A stretch of 56,350 nucleotides of DNA from CAZPZZ01 sp964591245 (GCA_964591245.1 CAZPZZ010000007.1:1-56350); one strand, 5' to 3'; positions 26,474 through 35,993 are shown, counted from the first letter of the stretch. A program made the numbers and translations. Notes: generated by a model from the sequence alone, not told the origin.

Positions 26474-27813
26474 TCGTCACCAAGAAGGCATTGCCGCGAC
26501 GTACCGTTCTACGTGGTCTCGGAGCTACCGTGGCCTTGCCATTTCTCGATGCGATGGCGCCGGCGTTGACGGCGACGGTCAGAACTGCAGCGAATCCGAT
26601 TCCACGTGTGGGATTCGTGTATGCGCCGAACGGTATGTTTCTGCCCAACTTTCATCCCGCGGGCGAGGGTGGGCGCAACTATGCCATGACTCCCATTCTC
26701 AAGCCGCTTGAGGCCTATCGCGACCAGATGGTCGTCGTCAGCGGGTTGAGCAATAACGGAGTCGTCAGTCCCAATGAGGGTGGCGGCGTACACACGCGAG
26801 CGCATGGGGGATGGCTGAGTGGCGTGCTGCCGAAGCGGACAGAAGGTGCCGATATCGAGGCAGGCAAGACGCTAGATCAATATGCGGCTGACGTGTTGGG
26901 TGCGGACACCTCGCTCCGTTCACTGGAGTTGACGACGGATTCCAACTTCACGGTTGGCAATTGTGAGAATGGTTACAGCTGTACCTACCAGAACTCCACG
27001 TCCTGGCGCACCGCGACAACCCCGCTCCCACACGAGCGCGATCCGCGGGTGGTGTTTCAACGATTGTTTGGTGATGGGGGGAGCGTGGACGCGCGGCTCG
27101 AGCAGATGCAGACCGACCGCAGTATTCTTGATTCGGTCACCGATAACCTTGGGCGTCTTGAACGCCGGCTGGGAGTACGTGATCGGACGGCAGTCGGAGA
27201 GTATCTCGACGCGGTCCGAGAGGTCGAACGTCGGATCCAGCGGGCCGAGCAAAATAACGCCACGACTCCGCTTCCTACGGTGGAGCAGCCGGCCGGTGTG
27301 CCTGAGGAGTATGACGAGCACGTGACGATGCTCTTCGACCTGCTTGCACTCTCGTATCAAGCCGATGTCACTCGCGTGAGTTGTGTGCAGATGGCGCGGG
27401 AGCTGAGTGGACGAACGTATCCAAATATCGGCGTGCCTGAGGCGCACCACAGCGTGTCACACCACCAACTGAATCCTCACAACATCGAGCAGTACACCAA
27501 GATCAACACACATCAGATGTCGCTGTTTGCCCGTTTCATCGAGCGCATGCACAACACCCCTGATGGTGACGGTTCTCTGCTGGATCACAGCATTCTGCTC
27601 TACGGGACCGGGATGGGGGACGGTGATCATCATACGCCCTACAACCTCCCTGTGACGCTTGTCGGCGGCGGTGGTGGGTCGCTCGCCGGTGGTCGTCATC
27701 TCAAGTACGAGATGAATACCCCTTTCATGAATTTGGGCGTGACCCTGCTCGAGAAGGTGGGCGTGCATGTCGACCGGGTGTCCGACAGTACCGGCCGGTT
27801 GGCTGATCTCTAA
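26470..27813 (+). CDS. DUF1552 protein with Tat-like signal, triad 2
   Basis: 447 residues, paralogous to 7079-8416. The twin-Arg motif is RRTVLR at 10-15, followed by a hydrophobic stretch. Shared features: VYAPNGMFLPNFHP, GVHTRAHGGWLSG, NCENGYSCTYQN, the His-rich GVPEAHHSVSHHQ and the GTGMGDGDHHTP motif near the C-terminus. The ATG lies inside the end of the DUF1592 gene, with CAGGAGAA about 7 nt upstream. The product is exported and probably metal-binding, with no proven reaction; it is expected to act with the DUF1592 protein. Confidence 0.9.
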   Translation: MIVTKKALPRRTVLRGLGATVALPFLDAMAPALTATVRTAANPIPRVGFVYAPNGMFLPNFHPAGEGGRNYAMTPILKPLEAYRDQMVVVSGLSNNGVVSPNEGGGVHTRAHGGWLSGVLPKRTEGADIEAGKTLDQYAADVLGADTSLRSLELTTDSNFTVGNCENGYSCTYQNSTSWRTATTPLPHERDPRVVFQRLFGDGGSVDARLEQMQTDRSILDSVTDNLGRLERRLGVRDRTAVGEYLDAVREVERRIQRAEQNNATTPLPTVEQPAGVPEEYDEHVTMLFDLLALSYQADVTRVSCVQMARELSGRTYPNIGVPEAHHSVSHHQLNPHNIEQYTKINTHQMSLFARFIERMHNTPDGDGSLLDHSILLYGTGMGDGDHHTPYNLPVTLVGGGGGSLAGGRHLKYEMNTPFMNLGVTLLEKVGVHVDRVSDSTGRLADL

Positions 27814-27864
27814 CGGTCTACGAGCGTGTCGTGGGTTTGGACTGTGGTGGAACAGGATTTCCTC

Positions 27865-29511
27865 ATGCGTACATGTCGAGTCGTTGTTGCCGTGTGGCTG
27901 GTACTTGCGGGTACGGTGCCAGCGTGGGCCAATGCGGACGCGTCGTTGGTTGATGCGGTTCGCAGTGGGCAGGTGGAGGCGCTGGTCGCGCTGCTTGAGT
28001 CTGGTGCCGACATTGATGCTGCGATGGATGACGGGGCCACGGCGTTGCACTGGGCCGTACATGAGCAGCGTGCGGAGATGGTCGCTGTGCTACTCGAGTC
28101 CGGTGCCGACGTCACGCTGACCAATCGATATGGGGTCAGTCCTGTGTGGCTCGCGGCTGAGAATGGAGATGCCTCGATGTTGGCGCGCCTGCTTGAGGCT
28201 GGAGCCGACCCCAATTCGAGTATTCCCGGCGGCGAGACGGTGTTGATGACGGCGGCCCGGACTGGCGATGCCGATGCGGTGCGTACCTTGCTGGCTCGTG
28301 GCGCGGATCCGAATGCCCGGGAAGCGGAGCGGGGCCAGACGGCCCTGATGTGGGCGGCGGCTCGTAACAACGTGAGCGTCGTTCGCGTGTTGGCAGAGGT
28401 CGGGGCCGATGTGCATGCGCGGACAGAGAATCCTTCGGCTGTGCCAGGCCGGACATTCGCGAGTACACCCCCGACAGGGTTTACGCCACTGCTCTTTGCG
28501 GCCCGTGCGGGGCACCTCGGTGTGGCTCAGGTCCTTCTCGACGCGGGGGCGGACGTCAACGATACGGTTTCGGACGGGCAGAGTGCACTAGTTGTTGCCT
28601 CAGCCAATGCGAACTGGGAGATGGCCGGGTACCTCCTCGAGCGTGGTGCGGATCCCAATCATGCTGACGCTGGCTGGAACGCACTTCATCAGACCGTGCG
28701 GACCCGACGCATGAACATCGGATTCGGCACGCCGGGGCCTTTCGCCGGAGGTGTGCTCGACAGCAGTGAATTGATGCGGCGGCTGTTGGCGCATGGGGCG
28801 GAGGTCAATGCTCGGATGACCAGAAATGGCATGCGAGACGGCCAACGCAATCGCTTCAATCGGCTTGGCGCGACGGCTTTCATGTTGGCGGCGAAGGTGA
28901 CGGATGTCGAGGCCATGCGTCTGCTGCTCGAGGCGGGCGCTGACCCGCTGATTCCCACGGCTGATGGAACGACGCCCTTGATGGTGGCGGCGGGGCTGGC
29001 CATCTGGAATCCTGGTGAGGATGGTGGTTCGCTACCCGGCCAGGAAGATGAGGTGCTCCAAGCCGTGATGATGTGTGTCGAGCAGGGAAATGACATCAAT
29101 GCGGCGAATTATCGTGGTGAGACACCGCTGCACGGTGCGGCGTTTCGTGGCGCGACGAACGTGGTCGAGTATCTCGTGGACCAGGGGGCGGACATCGCGA
29201 CGCTGACCCACGACGGGTGGTCACCCTTGGCGATCGCGCGTGGGCTCAGTTATTCAGATTTCTACAAAGCGCAGATACAGGCGGCGGTGAAGCTTGAGGA
29301 GTTGATGGCGGCGCGTGGACACGAAACCGAGGGAGACGCGCATCGCGTCCCCGGCTCCGTGTGCTACGACTGTCTCCAGACTAGACGCGATCAAATCCGA
29401 GCTGTCTCGCTTCGTGACGCATGGATGGAGGAGCACTTCGAACCAGCCAGCCGGGCGATCCAGATGATGCCCGACTGGGCGTGGTTACCCTACGCTCCAA
29501 CCACTCCCTGA
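27865..29511 (+). CDS. Secreted ankyrin-repeat protein, triad 2
   Basis: 548 residues from ATG 27865, chosen because a signal peptide (VVAVWLVLAGTVPAWA) follows directly and ACAGGA lies upstream. About nine to ten ankyrin repeats are visible (TALHWAV, GADVTLTNRYGVSPVWLAA, TVLMTAARTG, TALMWAA, GADVNDTVSDGQSAL, TPLHGAA). The layout, including the long loop with MDF/SSELMRRLL in the middle, parallels the ankyrin protein of triad 1. A Cys pair VCYDC with the same spacing lies near the C-terminus, then a Trp/Pro-rich tail that triad 1 lacks. It follows the DUF1552 gene by 51 nt. Confidence 0.9.
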   Translation: MRTCRVVVAVWLVLAGTVPAWANADASLVDAVRSGQVEALVALLESGADIDAAMDDGATALHWAVHEQRAEMVAVLLESGADVTLTNRYGVSPVWLAAENGDASMLARLLEAGADPNSSIPGGETVLMTAARTGDADAVRTLLARGADPNAREAERGQTALMWAAARNNVSVVRVLAEVGADVHARTENPSAVPGRTFASTPPTGFTPLLFAARAGHLGVAQVLLDAGADVNDTVSDGQSALVVASANANWEMAGYLLERGADPNHADAGWNALHQTVRTRRMNIGFGTPGPFAGGVLDSSELMRRLLAHGAEVNARMTRNGMRDGQRNRFNRLGATAFMLAAKVTDVEAMRLLLEAGADPLIPTADGTTPLMVAAGLAIWNPGEDGGSLPGQEDEVLQAVMMCVEQGNDINAANYRGETPLHGAAFRGATNVVEYLVDQGADIATLTHDGWSPLAIARGLSYSDFYKAQIQAAVKLEELMAARGHETEGDAHRVPGSVCYDCLQTRRDQIRAVSLRDAWMEEHFEPASRAIQMMPDWAWLPYAPTTP

Positions 29512-29547
29512 GTCGGTGCGGAAAATCACTCAACGGGGTTCCGTCGG

Positions 29548-31521
29548 TTACGGGGCCTTGAACGCCCACAGTTCGCCGGGAAAGCCTCCTCCTGCGATCG
29601 CGACCACGAGATACTGCTCACCATCGAACAAGTAGGTCATGGGTGAGCCCGTGGCTGGGGCCGGTAGTTCCACGGAGCCCATTTCCTCGCCAGTCGCCTT
29701 GTCGTAGGCGCGGAGCGCGGAGCCTCGCGTTCCCTCCTCATTGGTGAACATGCCGCCATCCCCTGCGATGACAAGGGTTTTCGTGACCAACGTTCCGATG
29801 CGGGCATTGGCCACACCGGTGCGGGGGACTGTCAGGCCCGCAAGCATCGGGTGGTTACGGATGTGATCTGGAGTCTCGCCATGGGCAATTTGCCACGCAA
29901 TGTCTCCTGTGTTCAGGTCGAGGGCGGTGATACGTCCCCACGGGGGTTTGATGATCGAGATACCCTCGACATTCAATCCGAATCCACTCCCTGGTCGGGT
30001 ACCGGCTGGTGGCCGAGGTCGGCCCATGATGTAGTCCATGTTGGAACGCGCCGGGTTGCTGACGAGTCCCAGTGCGTGTACCTCGGTTTTGGAGTAAATG
30101 TAGAAGATCCCGGTCTCGGGGTCGAAAGATCCTCCCGGCCAGTTGCTGCCGCCGGTCAACGCTGGAATGTGCAGCGTTCCTAACGTGCCCTCATAGGACG
30201 CGACCGACGGAGGTGTATACAGCGGACCGATTCGATACGGCGAGATCGCCTCTTCGGCTCGTCGTCTCAATTCTGGGGTGAAGTCGATGAGGTCGTCCAC
30301 GCCAAGCCCCTGGCGATCGTATGGTGGGGGTTTGGTTGGGAATGGTTGCGTGGCTGATGTGAGTTCGCCGGGAACATCAGATTGCGGTACGGGGCGCTCC
30401 TCGATAGGCCAGACCGGTTCGCCGGTGGCGCGGTCAAGCACATAGAGAAAACCTTGTTTGCTGGGCTGCGCGAGTGCGTTGATCAGGCGACCGTCGACCG
30501 TGATGTCGACGAGGATTGGGGCACTGGGAAGGTCGAAATCCCAGATGTCATGATGAATCGTCTGATAGTGCCAGATGCGCGCGCCAGTTTCGAGATCCAG
30601 CGCGACGATGCTGTTGGAGAAGAGATTGTCGCCTAGGCGGTGCCCACCGTAGAGATCTCCGGTTGCCGTTTCTACCGGAAGATAGACGTATCCGAGTTCT
30701 TCATCGAACGTCATCTGTCCCCAGACGCCGGCGTTTCCGGTATAGCGCCAGGAGTCGTTGAGCCAGGAGTCATTACCAAATTCGTCTGCGTCGGGAATGG
30801 TGTGGAAAATCCATTTCCGTTCACCGGTACGAGCGTCGTAGCCGCGAACGTGCCCTTTCGGTTTCTCCTTAGTCTCTGGGGCGACGCCGGCAAGGTGTGC
30901 CGCACCGATCACGATGACGCCATTCGCGATGATGGGAGCAGCATGGAGTCCGATCTCACCCGTGACGGGATCGAGCTCCTGGTCGAGTTCTAGTTTGAGA
31001 TCGATCACGCCATTCTCGCCGAAGTTCGCTTGACGCCGCCCTGTCTGAGCGTCCAGGGCAATGAGCCGATACCCGGGCGTCACGTAGAAGATCACGCCGT
31101 TGGCTCCATCATCCCAATACGTCAGTCCCCGGCCAGACAGCCGACGGGGGGCGCTGGCACCACGCTCTCCCTCATTGAGTCGATGCAGCCAGAGGATTTC
31201 ACCGGTTACGGCGTCCAAGGCGATCGCGGCGCGACGGGTACCGGCGGTCGTGTAGATGACGCCATCGACCATGAGCGGTGTGGATTGAAAGACAAACTCG
31301 GGTCCTGGACCGAGGTTTTCCGTGCGAAAGCGCCAGGCGAGTTCCAGGTCATTGAAGTTGTCAGCCGTGATCTGGGCGAGGGCCGAATAGCGTGTATGCC
31401 CAAGGTCTCCACCGTATGTAGGCCATTCGCCATCGGGTGCGCCCTGTTGGGCGATTGACGATGAGGCGAGGCCGACACCGATCAATGCCGAACACAGACT
31501 GTGTAAAACATGTCGTGACAT
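29548..31521 (-). CDS. PQQ-dependent dehydrogenase (glucose-dehydrogenase-like)
   Basis: 657 residues from ATG 31521 (GGAGGAAGA upstream); a longer frame from 31542 lacks a ribosome site. A signal peptide (~1-25) precedes an eight-bladed quinoprotein propeller. Diagnostic segments are EWPTYGGDLGHTRYSAL, the active-site strand TIHHDIWDFDLPSAP, QPSKQGFLYVLDRATGEPVWP, and the C-terminal GFPGELWAF. There is no membrane anchor and no fused heme domain, so it should be a soluble periplasmic enzyme oxidising a sugar or alcohol and passing electrons to quinone or a cytochrome. A PQQ-associated-type monoheme cytochrome lies at 10327-10866. No pqq biosynthesis genes are in the window. Confidence 0.9.
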   Translation of the reverse strand: MSRHVLHSLCSALIGVGLASSSIAQQGAPDGEWPTYGGDLGHTRYSALAQITADNFNDLELAWRFRTENLGPGPEFVFQSTPLMVDGVIYTTAGTRRAAIALDAVTGEILWLHRLNEGERGASAPRRLSGRGLTYWDDGANGVIFYVTPGYRLIALDAQTGRRQANFGENGVIDLKLELDQELDPVTGEIGLHAAPIIANGVIVIGAAHLAGVAPETKEKPKGHVRGYDARTGERKWIFHTIPDADEFGNDSWLNDSWRYTGNAGVWGQMTFDEELGYVYLPVETATGDLYGGHRLGDNLFSNSIVALDLETGARIWHYQTIHHDIWDFDLPSAPILVDITVDGRLINALAQPSKQGFLYVLDRATGEPVWPIEERPVPQSDVPGELTSATQPFPTKPPPYDRQGLGVDDLIDFTPELRRRAEEAISPYRIGPLYTPPSVASYEGTLGTLHIPALTGGSNWPGGSFDPETGIFYIYSKTEVHALGLVSNPARSNMDYIMGRPRPPAGTRPGSGFGLNVEGISIIKPPWGRITALDLNTGDIAWQIAHGETPDHIRNHPMLAGLTVPRTGVANARIGTLVTKTLVIAGDGGMFTNEEGTRGSALRAYDKATGEEMGSVELPAPATGSPMTYLFDGEQYLVVAIAGGGFPGELWAFKAP

Positions 31522-31550
31522 TTCTTCCTCCGGACATCTCACTCGGGTGC

Positions 31551-31568
31551 CATGCTCAATCTAGCATG
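31551..31568. promoter_or_regulatory. Perfect inverted repeat before the PQQ dehydrogenase
   Basis: CATGCT-caatct-AGCATG, 30 nt upstream of the ATG at 31521. It could be a regulator site or an mRNA leader hairpin; no regulator is encoded nearby. The surrounding 31522-31785 has no gene. Confidence 0.3.
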
Positions 31569-31785
31569 GGCAGGCGATATTCGGTTGACGACGTCAGTCG
31601 CGGCTTGGGGTCACTCCCGTGGACTGCCCACGCTCGATCAGTTCGTATGTAGAGCACAGGGGCGTTTGTCTGTACGCCGTCGTCGCCTGGGCGAACGCGC
31701 GAGAGATTACCACGCCGCGGGTTTGCCGCCCTGGCCTGAATTTACGTGTCATCGGGTACGTGTTGCGGCGAAAAGCGGCGACGCG

Positions 31786-33198
31786 TCAGAGCAGTCCGAC
31801 GACCGGTCCCAATCCCACGGCCAGGAGTGTGATGAGGACGACCCAGCAGATACTCAGGATGGTGCCTGGAGCCACCATGTCAAGCATCCGGTAGTAGCCT
31901 TTGCCGTAGGTGAGCAGGGGGACGGCATCAAGGGGCAGCAGGAAGGCACAGGACGCCGTGAATGCCACTGGCAACGCATACAGGGCTGGATTCTGACCCG
32001 TGGATATGGCCAGGAGAGCCAGGGGGGGAATCAGCACGGAGTTGATGACCGGTCCGATGGGCAGTGCTAGATGGATCACGACGGTAAATGCGCTGACCAT
32101 TCCGACAATGCCCATGGCGCTCCATTCTTCGAGGCCACTGAATGAGCCGTCGACCAGCCACTGCGCGAGCCCGGTTTCCACGGAGGCGGCTCCAAGTGCC
32201 GTCACCCCCCCGACCATCATGAGCGCTTCCCAGCCGATGCCGCGCTCCGCTTCCTTCCAGGTGAAGAGGCGCATGCCGGGCAAGAACATTGCGATCGCAC
32301 CGCTCAGGCTGACGAGCACGACGTTGAGGGACTGGATCCAGGTACTCAGGATCCAGAGGACGATCATGGTGGTCAGGATCATCAGCACCCGCCACTCGCG
32401 CGCGCTGATCGGTCCGAGCCGGTCACGCTCGGCCTGGACGTCGCTGACTGCGGTGACCTGGTCCATTTCTGGCGGGTACCACCAGAGCAGTGCCCAGATC
32501 GCGAGGGGCATCATGGCGAGGACCAGCGGGATGCCGATGATCATCCAGTCGAGAAATCGGACGGTGACGTTGCCGTATTCTTGGATGAAGAAGATGCCGA
32601 GAATGTTGATTGAACTGCCCGCCGGCGTCGCGACGCCGCCGATGAGTGCTGCGAAGGGAATGCCAATCATGACAGCCTTCGCGAAAGCGGATTCTCCGCG
32701 ACGGATCTGCATCTTTTCGAAGAGTCCGAGCGCGAGAGCCATGAAGATGGCTGTGGCTGGGACATCTGACATGATCGTCGAGACGAGGCACGTACCCAGC
32801 ATGAAGACGATCAGGACACGCCGGCTGTCGGTGCCTGCCCGGGCTAGTAGCCACAAGGCAAATCGACGGTCGAGTCCAGAACTGATGAATGCTTGCGCGA
32901 TGATGAACATCGCGAGAACGAAAAAGAAGACTGGACTGATGAAAGTGGTGAAGGCCGTGCCCAGATCCGCGACACCGAAGATCGGTAGCAGGACAATTGC
33001 GAGCAACGAGGTGACGGCAACGGGGAGTGCTTCAGTCACCCAGAGAATGAGCACCACGGCGAAGATTGCCGCCATTCGTTGGCCTTCGGTCGGCAGCGTC
33101 TCAGGAGTCGGGAGCCCCAGCAAGAGGAGTGCTGTCAGCAGGGCAGCAGAGATACCGAGCATTGCCGGGCGGTGAGAAGAGATGGACTGATCGGTCAC
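31786..33198 (-). CDS. DASS family anion:Na+ symporter (SLC13-like)
   Basis: 470 residues from a GTG at 33198 with GGAAAGGA upstream; a longer frame to 33408 adds a low-complexity N-terminus and would overlap the divergent OsmC-type gene. About 11-12 hydrophobic helices are seen. DASS hallmarks include VTEALPVAVTSLLAIVLLPIFG, the SNT-like motif GGVATPAGSSINILG, and VGGVTALGAASVETGLA with IGPVINSVL near the C-terminus. The family imports di/tricarboxylates, sulfate or sulfonates with Na+. The second motif reads differently from the classical SNT, so the substrate is open. It may be co-transcribed with the PQQ dehydrogenase 264 nt downstream. Confidence 0.85.
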   Translation of the reverse strand: MTDQSISSHRPAMLGISAALLTALLLLGLPTPETLPTEGQRMAAIFAVVLILWVTEALPVAVTSLLAIVLLPIFGVADLGTAFTTFISPVFFFVLAMFIIAQAFISSGLDRRFALWLLARAGTDSRRVLIVFMLGTCLVSTIMSDVPATAIFMALALGLFEKMQIRRGESAFAKAVMIGIPFAALIGGVATPAGSSINILGIFFIQEYGNVTVRFLDWMIIGIPLVLAMMPLAIWALLWWYPPEMDQVTAVSDVQAERDRLGPISAREWRVLMILTTMIVLWILSTWIQSLNVVLVSLSGAIAMFLPGMRLFTWKEAERGIGWEALMMVGGVTALGAASVETGLAQWLVDGSFSGLEEWSAMGIVGMVSAFTVVIHLALPIGPVINSVLIPPLALLAISTGQNPALYALPVAFTASCAFLLPLDAVPLLTYGKGYYRMLDMVAPGTILSICWVVLITLLAVGLGPVVGLL

Positions 33199-33337
33199 GG
33201 CCGGGACATCCTTTCCACGGGGCGAAGCCCCTGATTCGTGGGAACGGGACCTCGAAGCCAGAGGCCCCTTGTCGTGCTCGCGAGGCGCGTGTCCGCGCGG
33301 CACTGCCGTTCCACATGTAACAATAGCCGACTTGGAA

Positions 33338-34555
33338 ATGGTCAGACCAGTCGCTGGTGCGTCGTCTACTTCGGAGTCCGACGTGCTGCGACGTCTCGGC
33401 GGGCCCATTTTCTTTCCTGTCTCCGTGTCGAGGTTGGGCCTCCGGCTTCCGCCGAATCGACATGGGCAGAGTGTACGGGTTTGGGCCCGGTCCCTCGCCG
33501 GGATGCAGAAGGAAGCGGTCGTGGCGTCAGCGCGTACGGGAGCGGCGTGGCGAGTTGCGAGCGACGAAGGTCCCTATCTCGAGGGCCATGACGCGGCGCC
33601 CTGTCCGCTTGCCTTCATGTCTGTGGGAATGGTGGCTGGTTATCTGAACCAGGTGCTGGCCGTCGCGACCAGGCGCGGCATCAGCGTGCGACAGCTGGAA
33701 CTGATTCAAGACAATCGGTACACGATGGAAGGATCCGCCCTGGCCGGGACGATGACAGGTGGTGCCCTTCCCGTGGAACTCGAGGTCCGTCTCGATGCCG
33801 ATGGCGGCGAGCGCGAGATCCGCGACATCGTCTCGGAGGCGGTGGCCGTCGCGCCGGTGACCGGCATGATGCGCGAGGCTCAGCGCTCCCTGTTCAGCCT
33901 GACTGCGAACGGCCAGCAATGTACCGTGGACCGTGTGACGGCGCTGGACCGAGAGCCTGAGCCAGATCCGGGTCTCGCGTTCCAGGGGCTCGGGGCGGGC
34001 GTCCAGCAGCGCATGGAATTGGTGACCCGCGTTGCGGCGGTGACGCCTGTTTCTGGTGTGGAGGGCGGGGCCGGTTCGAGTTTACAGGCCGAGCAGCGCC
34101 GCCAGCTTCACGTGTGGGCGCGCTGCCGTCGGCGAGCTGACGGACTGACGGAGATCGAGCAACGATTGTACCGACCTCTGGGTTCCACGTTTCACTTCCT
34201 GTCTCACGAGCCGTTGCCTGGAAGCGGCTCGGCCTCAGCGCCCGATGCGGCCAGCTATGTGGCGGTCGGGGTGGCCTTCTGCTTTATGACGCAGCTTGGA
34301 CGCTACGCGACCATTAAGAAGCAGGAGTTATCGAGTTACCGCGTCGTACAGGATTTGCATCTGTCGGTGGGAGAGGCGAAGGGGAGGGCATCCGCTTCCG
34401 TGGCCGATCCCGTTGAGACCCATCTCTATCTTGAGACGCCAGGCGATCCGGCGTTTGGACGGCAGGCCCTCGACATGGCGGAGCAAACCTGTTTCTTGCA
34501 TGCTTTCTGTCGAACACCGCTTGAGCCGGTCGTGACTGTCACACCTCTGGCGTGA
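33338..34555 (+). CDS. Duplicated OsmC/Ohr-like domain protein
   Basis: 405 residues from ATG 33338; starts at 33269 are possible. Two OsmC-like halves are visible. The first (about residues 60-215) has the helix FMSVGMVAGYLNQVLAVATRRGI and the strand RQLELIQDNRY but lacks Cys at both peroxidatic positions (APVTGMM replaces the CPV motif). The second (~235-400) keeps both cysteines, in GVAFCFMTQL and AEQTCFLHAFC. OsmC/Ohr proteins reduce organic hydroperoxides with such a Cys pair. The first half therefore looks structural. The gene is divergent from the DASS transporter (139 nt) and convergent with the PcaB-like gene. Confidence 0.75.
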   Translation: MVRPVAGASSTSESDVLRRLGGPIFFPVSVSRLGLRLPPNRHGQSVRVWARSLAGMQKEAVVASARTGAAWRVASDEGPYLEGHDAAPCPLAFMSVGMVAGYLNQVLAVATRRGISVRQLELIQDNRYTMEGSALAGTMTGGALPVELEVRLDADGGEREIRDIVSEAVAVAPVTGMMREAQRSLFSLTANGQQCTVDRVTALDREPEPDPGLAFQGLGAGVQQRMELVTRVAAVTPVSGVEGGAGSSLQAEQRRQLHVWARCRRRADGLTEIEQRLYRPLGSTFHFLSHEPLPGSGSASAPDAASYVAVGVAFCFMTQLGRYATIKKQELSSYRVVQDLHLSVGEAKGRASASVADPVETHLYLETPGDPAFGRQALDMAEQTCFLHAFCRTPLEPVVTVTPLA

Positions 34556-34592
34556 CTCCTCCCACGAGGAGCAGCGCCCTGCGGAGCGCTGC
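34556..34592. terminator. Two tandem hairpins between convergent genes
   Basis: CTCCTC-ccac-GAGGAG (34556-34571) is followed directly by GCAGCGC/GCGCTGC (34571-34577 with 34586-34592). Both stems are perfect. They lie between the OsmC-like gene (plus) and the PcaB-like gene (minus). No U-run follows either one. Confidence 0.5.
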
Positions 34593-34602
34593 GACGTCTG
34601 CT

Positions 34603-35964
34603 CTATGGAGTCAGACGAGACAACACCTGGTCGATAAAGGTCTGCGCGGCACCGAGATATTGCTCGGGTGCGAGGAGCCGTTCGATGTCGTGCTGGTCGA
34701 GGTGCGTCGAGATCGCAGGGTCTTCGGCAAGGACGGCGGAGAGAGCGTGTCCTTCCGCTACTGCGCGGTGGCAGGCGGCTTCGACTCGCTGATGTGCGTC
34801 GGCTTTGCCCATCGCTGGGGCAAGTGCCATTGCGACGGCTTCTGCCAGTATCAATCCGTTGGTTGCCTCGAGATTGCGCCGCATGCTGGCGGGATCAACC
34901 TCGAGTCCCTCCAGGGTGTCGGCGATCGCCCGAATCGCGGTGCCGGACACCACGACGACATTAGGAAGAGCGTCCCATTCGGCCTGCCAGCTGCCCAACC
35001 CGCGTTCGTGTTCGTGCGCCATGCAGCCCAGCACTGTTGCGACCAGACCTGGCATCCGCTGCGCCGCGGCCAGTGCGACCGAGGCCCCGACTGGATTCCG
35101 CTTGTGGGGCATCGTTGAGGACCCGCCGCGTCCGGCGGTCGGTTGTTCCCAGACTTCATTGATCTCGGTTTGGGCCAGGAGTGCTACGTCACGAGCGATT
35201 TTCCCGGCGACACCGGTCAAGACGCCGAGCGTACACATGAGCTGCGCTAGGCGATCTCGGTGGGCGTGCCATGGGATGTCGGTAGTGCCGAGGCCCAGCC
35301 GTGCTGCCAGCTCCGTGGCGACTGCCGCGCCGTGCGAGCCGAGCGAGGCCAGGGTGCCGGTCGCGCCACCGAATTGCAGGACAGCGGCCTCGTCGAGAGC
35401 GGCGTGGGATTGGCGACGCACCCGTTCGAGGGCATCCCCCCAGCCTGCGGCCTTGAGGCCAAACGTGACCGGTGTCGCCTGTTGCAACCAGGTGCGACCA
35501 GCTTGTGGGGTGCGGGCATGCCGGCGTGCGAGTTCAGCTGCGGCAAGAGCAGCGCGGTGGGTGTCACCGAGAACGCGGGAGACGGTGTCACGCAGTTGGA
35601 GCACGAGTGCAGTGTCCAGAATGTCCTGACTTGTCGCGCCCCAGTGAACGTAATGGGCTGCGTCTGGTGCTGTCTCAGCCACGCGTCTGGTCAGGTGCTG
35701 TACGACCGGAATTGTTGGGTTCCCAGTGCGTGCGACCTCTGCGGCCAAGCGGGTGTGGTCGTACAGCTTGGCATCAGCGGCGGCTCGGATCGGCTCGACG
35801 CAGTTGAGCGGGATGATCCCGATCGCGGCCTCAGCTTCCGCCAGGGCTAGCTCGACGTCCAGCATGCGCTGCACCTGCTGCGCAAGGGCGAATTGGCCGG
35901 CGATATCTGTATGCGTAAGGAGGGAGTCGTGAAGGCGGAAGTTGGAGTCGGCCAAATCAGCCAT
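34603..35964 (-). CDS. pcaB: 3-carboxy-cis,cis-muconate cycloisomerase-like protein (fumarase/ASL superfamily)
   Basis: 453 residues from ATG 35964. A GTG at 36012 is in frame but would start inside the hairpin at 35994-36033, so the inner ATG is preferred. The superfamily signature GGSSTMPHKRNP is intact, as are the DTALVLQLRD and TWLQQATPVTFGLKAAGW segments typical of PcaB. PcaB converts 3-carboxy-cis,cis-muconate to a lactone in the protocatechuate branch of the beta-ketoadipate pathway. No other pca gene is in the window, so adenylosuccinate-lyase-like or other lyase activity remains possible. Confidence 0.75.
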   Translation of the reverse strand: MADLADSNFRLHDSLLTHTDIAGQFALAQQVQRMLDVELALAEAEAAIGIIPLNCVEPIRAAADAKLYDHTRLAAEVARTGNPTIPVVQHLTRRVAETAPDAAHYVHWGATSQDILDTALVLQLRDTVSRVLGDTHRAALAAAELARRHARTPQAGRTWLQQATPVTFGLKAAGWGDALERVRRQSHAALDEAAVLQFGGATGTLASLGSHGAAVATELAARLGLGTTDIPWHAHRDRLAQLMCTLGVLTGVAGKIARDVALLAQTEINEVWEQPTAGRGGSSTMPHKRNPVGASVALAAAQRMPGLVATVLGCMAHEHERGLGSWQAEWDALPNVVVVSGTAIRAIADTLEGLEVDPASMRRNLEATNGLILAEAVAMALAPAMGKADAHQRVEAACHRAVAEGHALSAVLAEDPAISTHLDQHDIERLLAPEQYLGAAQTFIDQVLSRLTP

Positions 35965-35993
35965 GGCGTCAGCTGGGTGCGTACTGGAGAAAG

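Noticed and set aside
32000..33175. 391-codon plus-strand frame opposite the DASS transporter
   Set aside because: Antisense to a well-supported transporter; composition is Arg/Ser/Met-rich with no domain, as expected of a GC-rich shadow frame.
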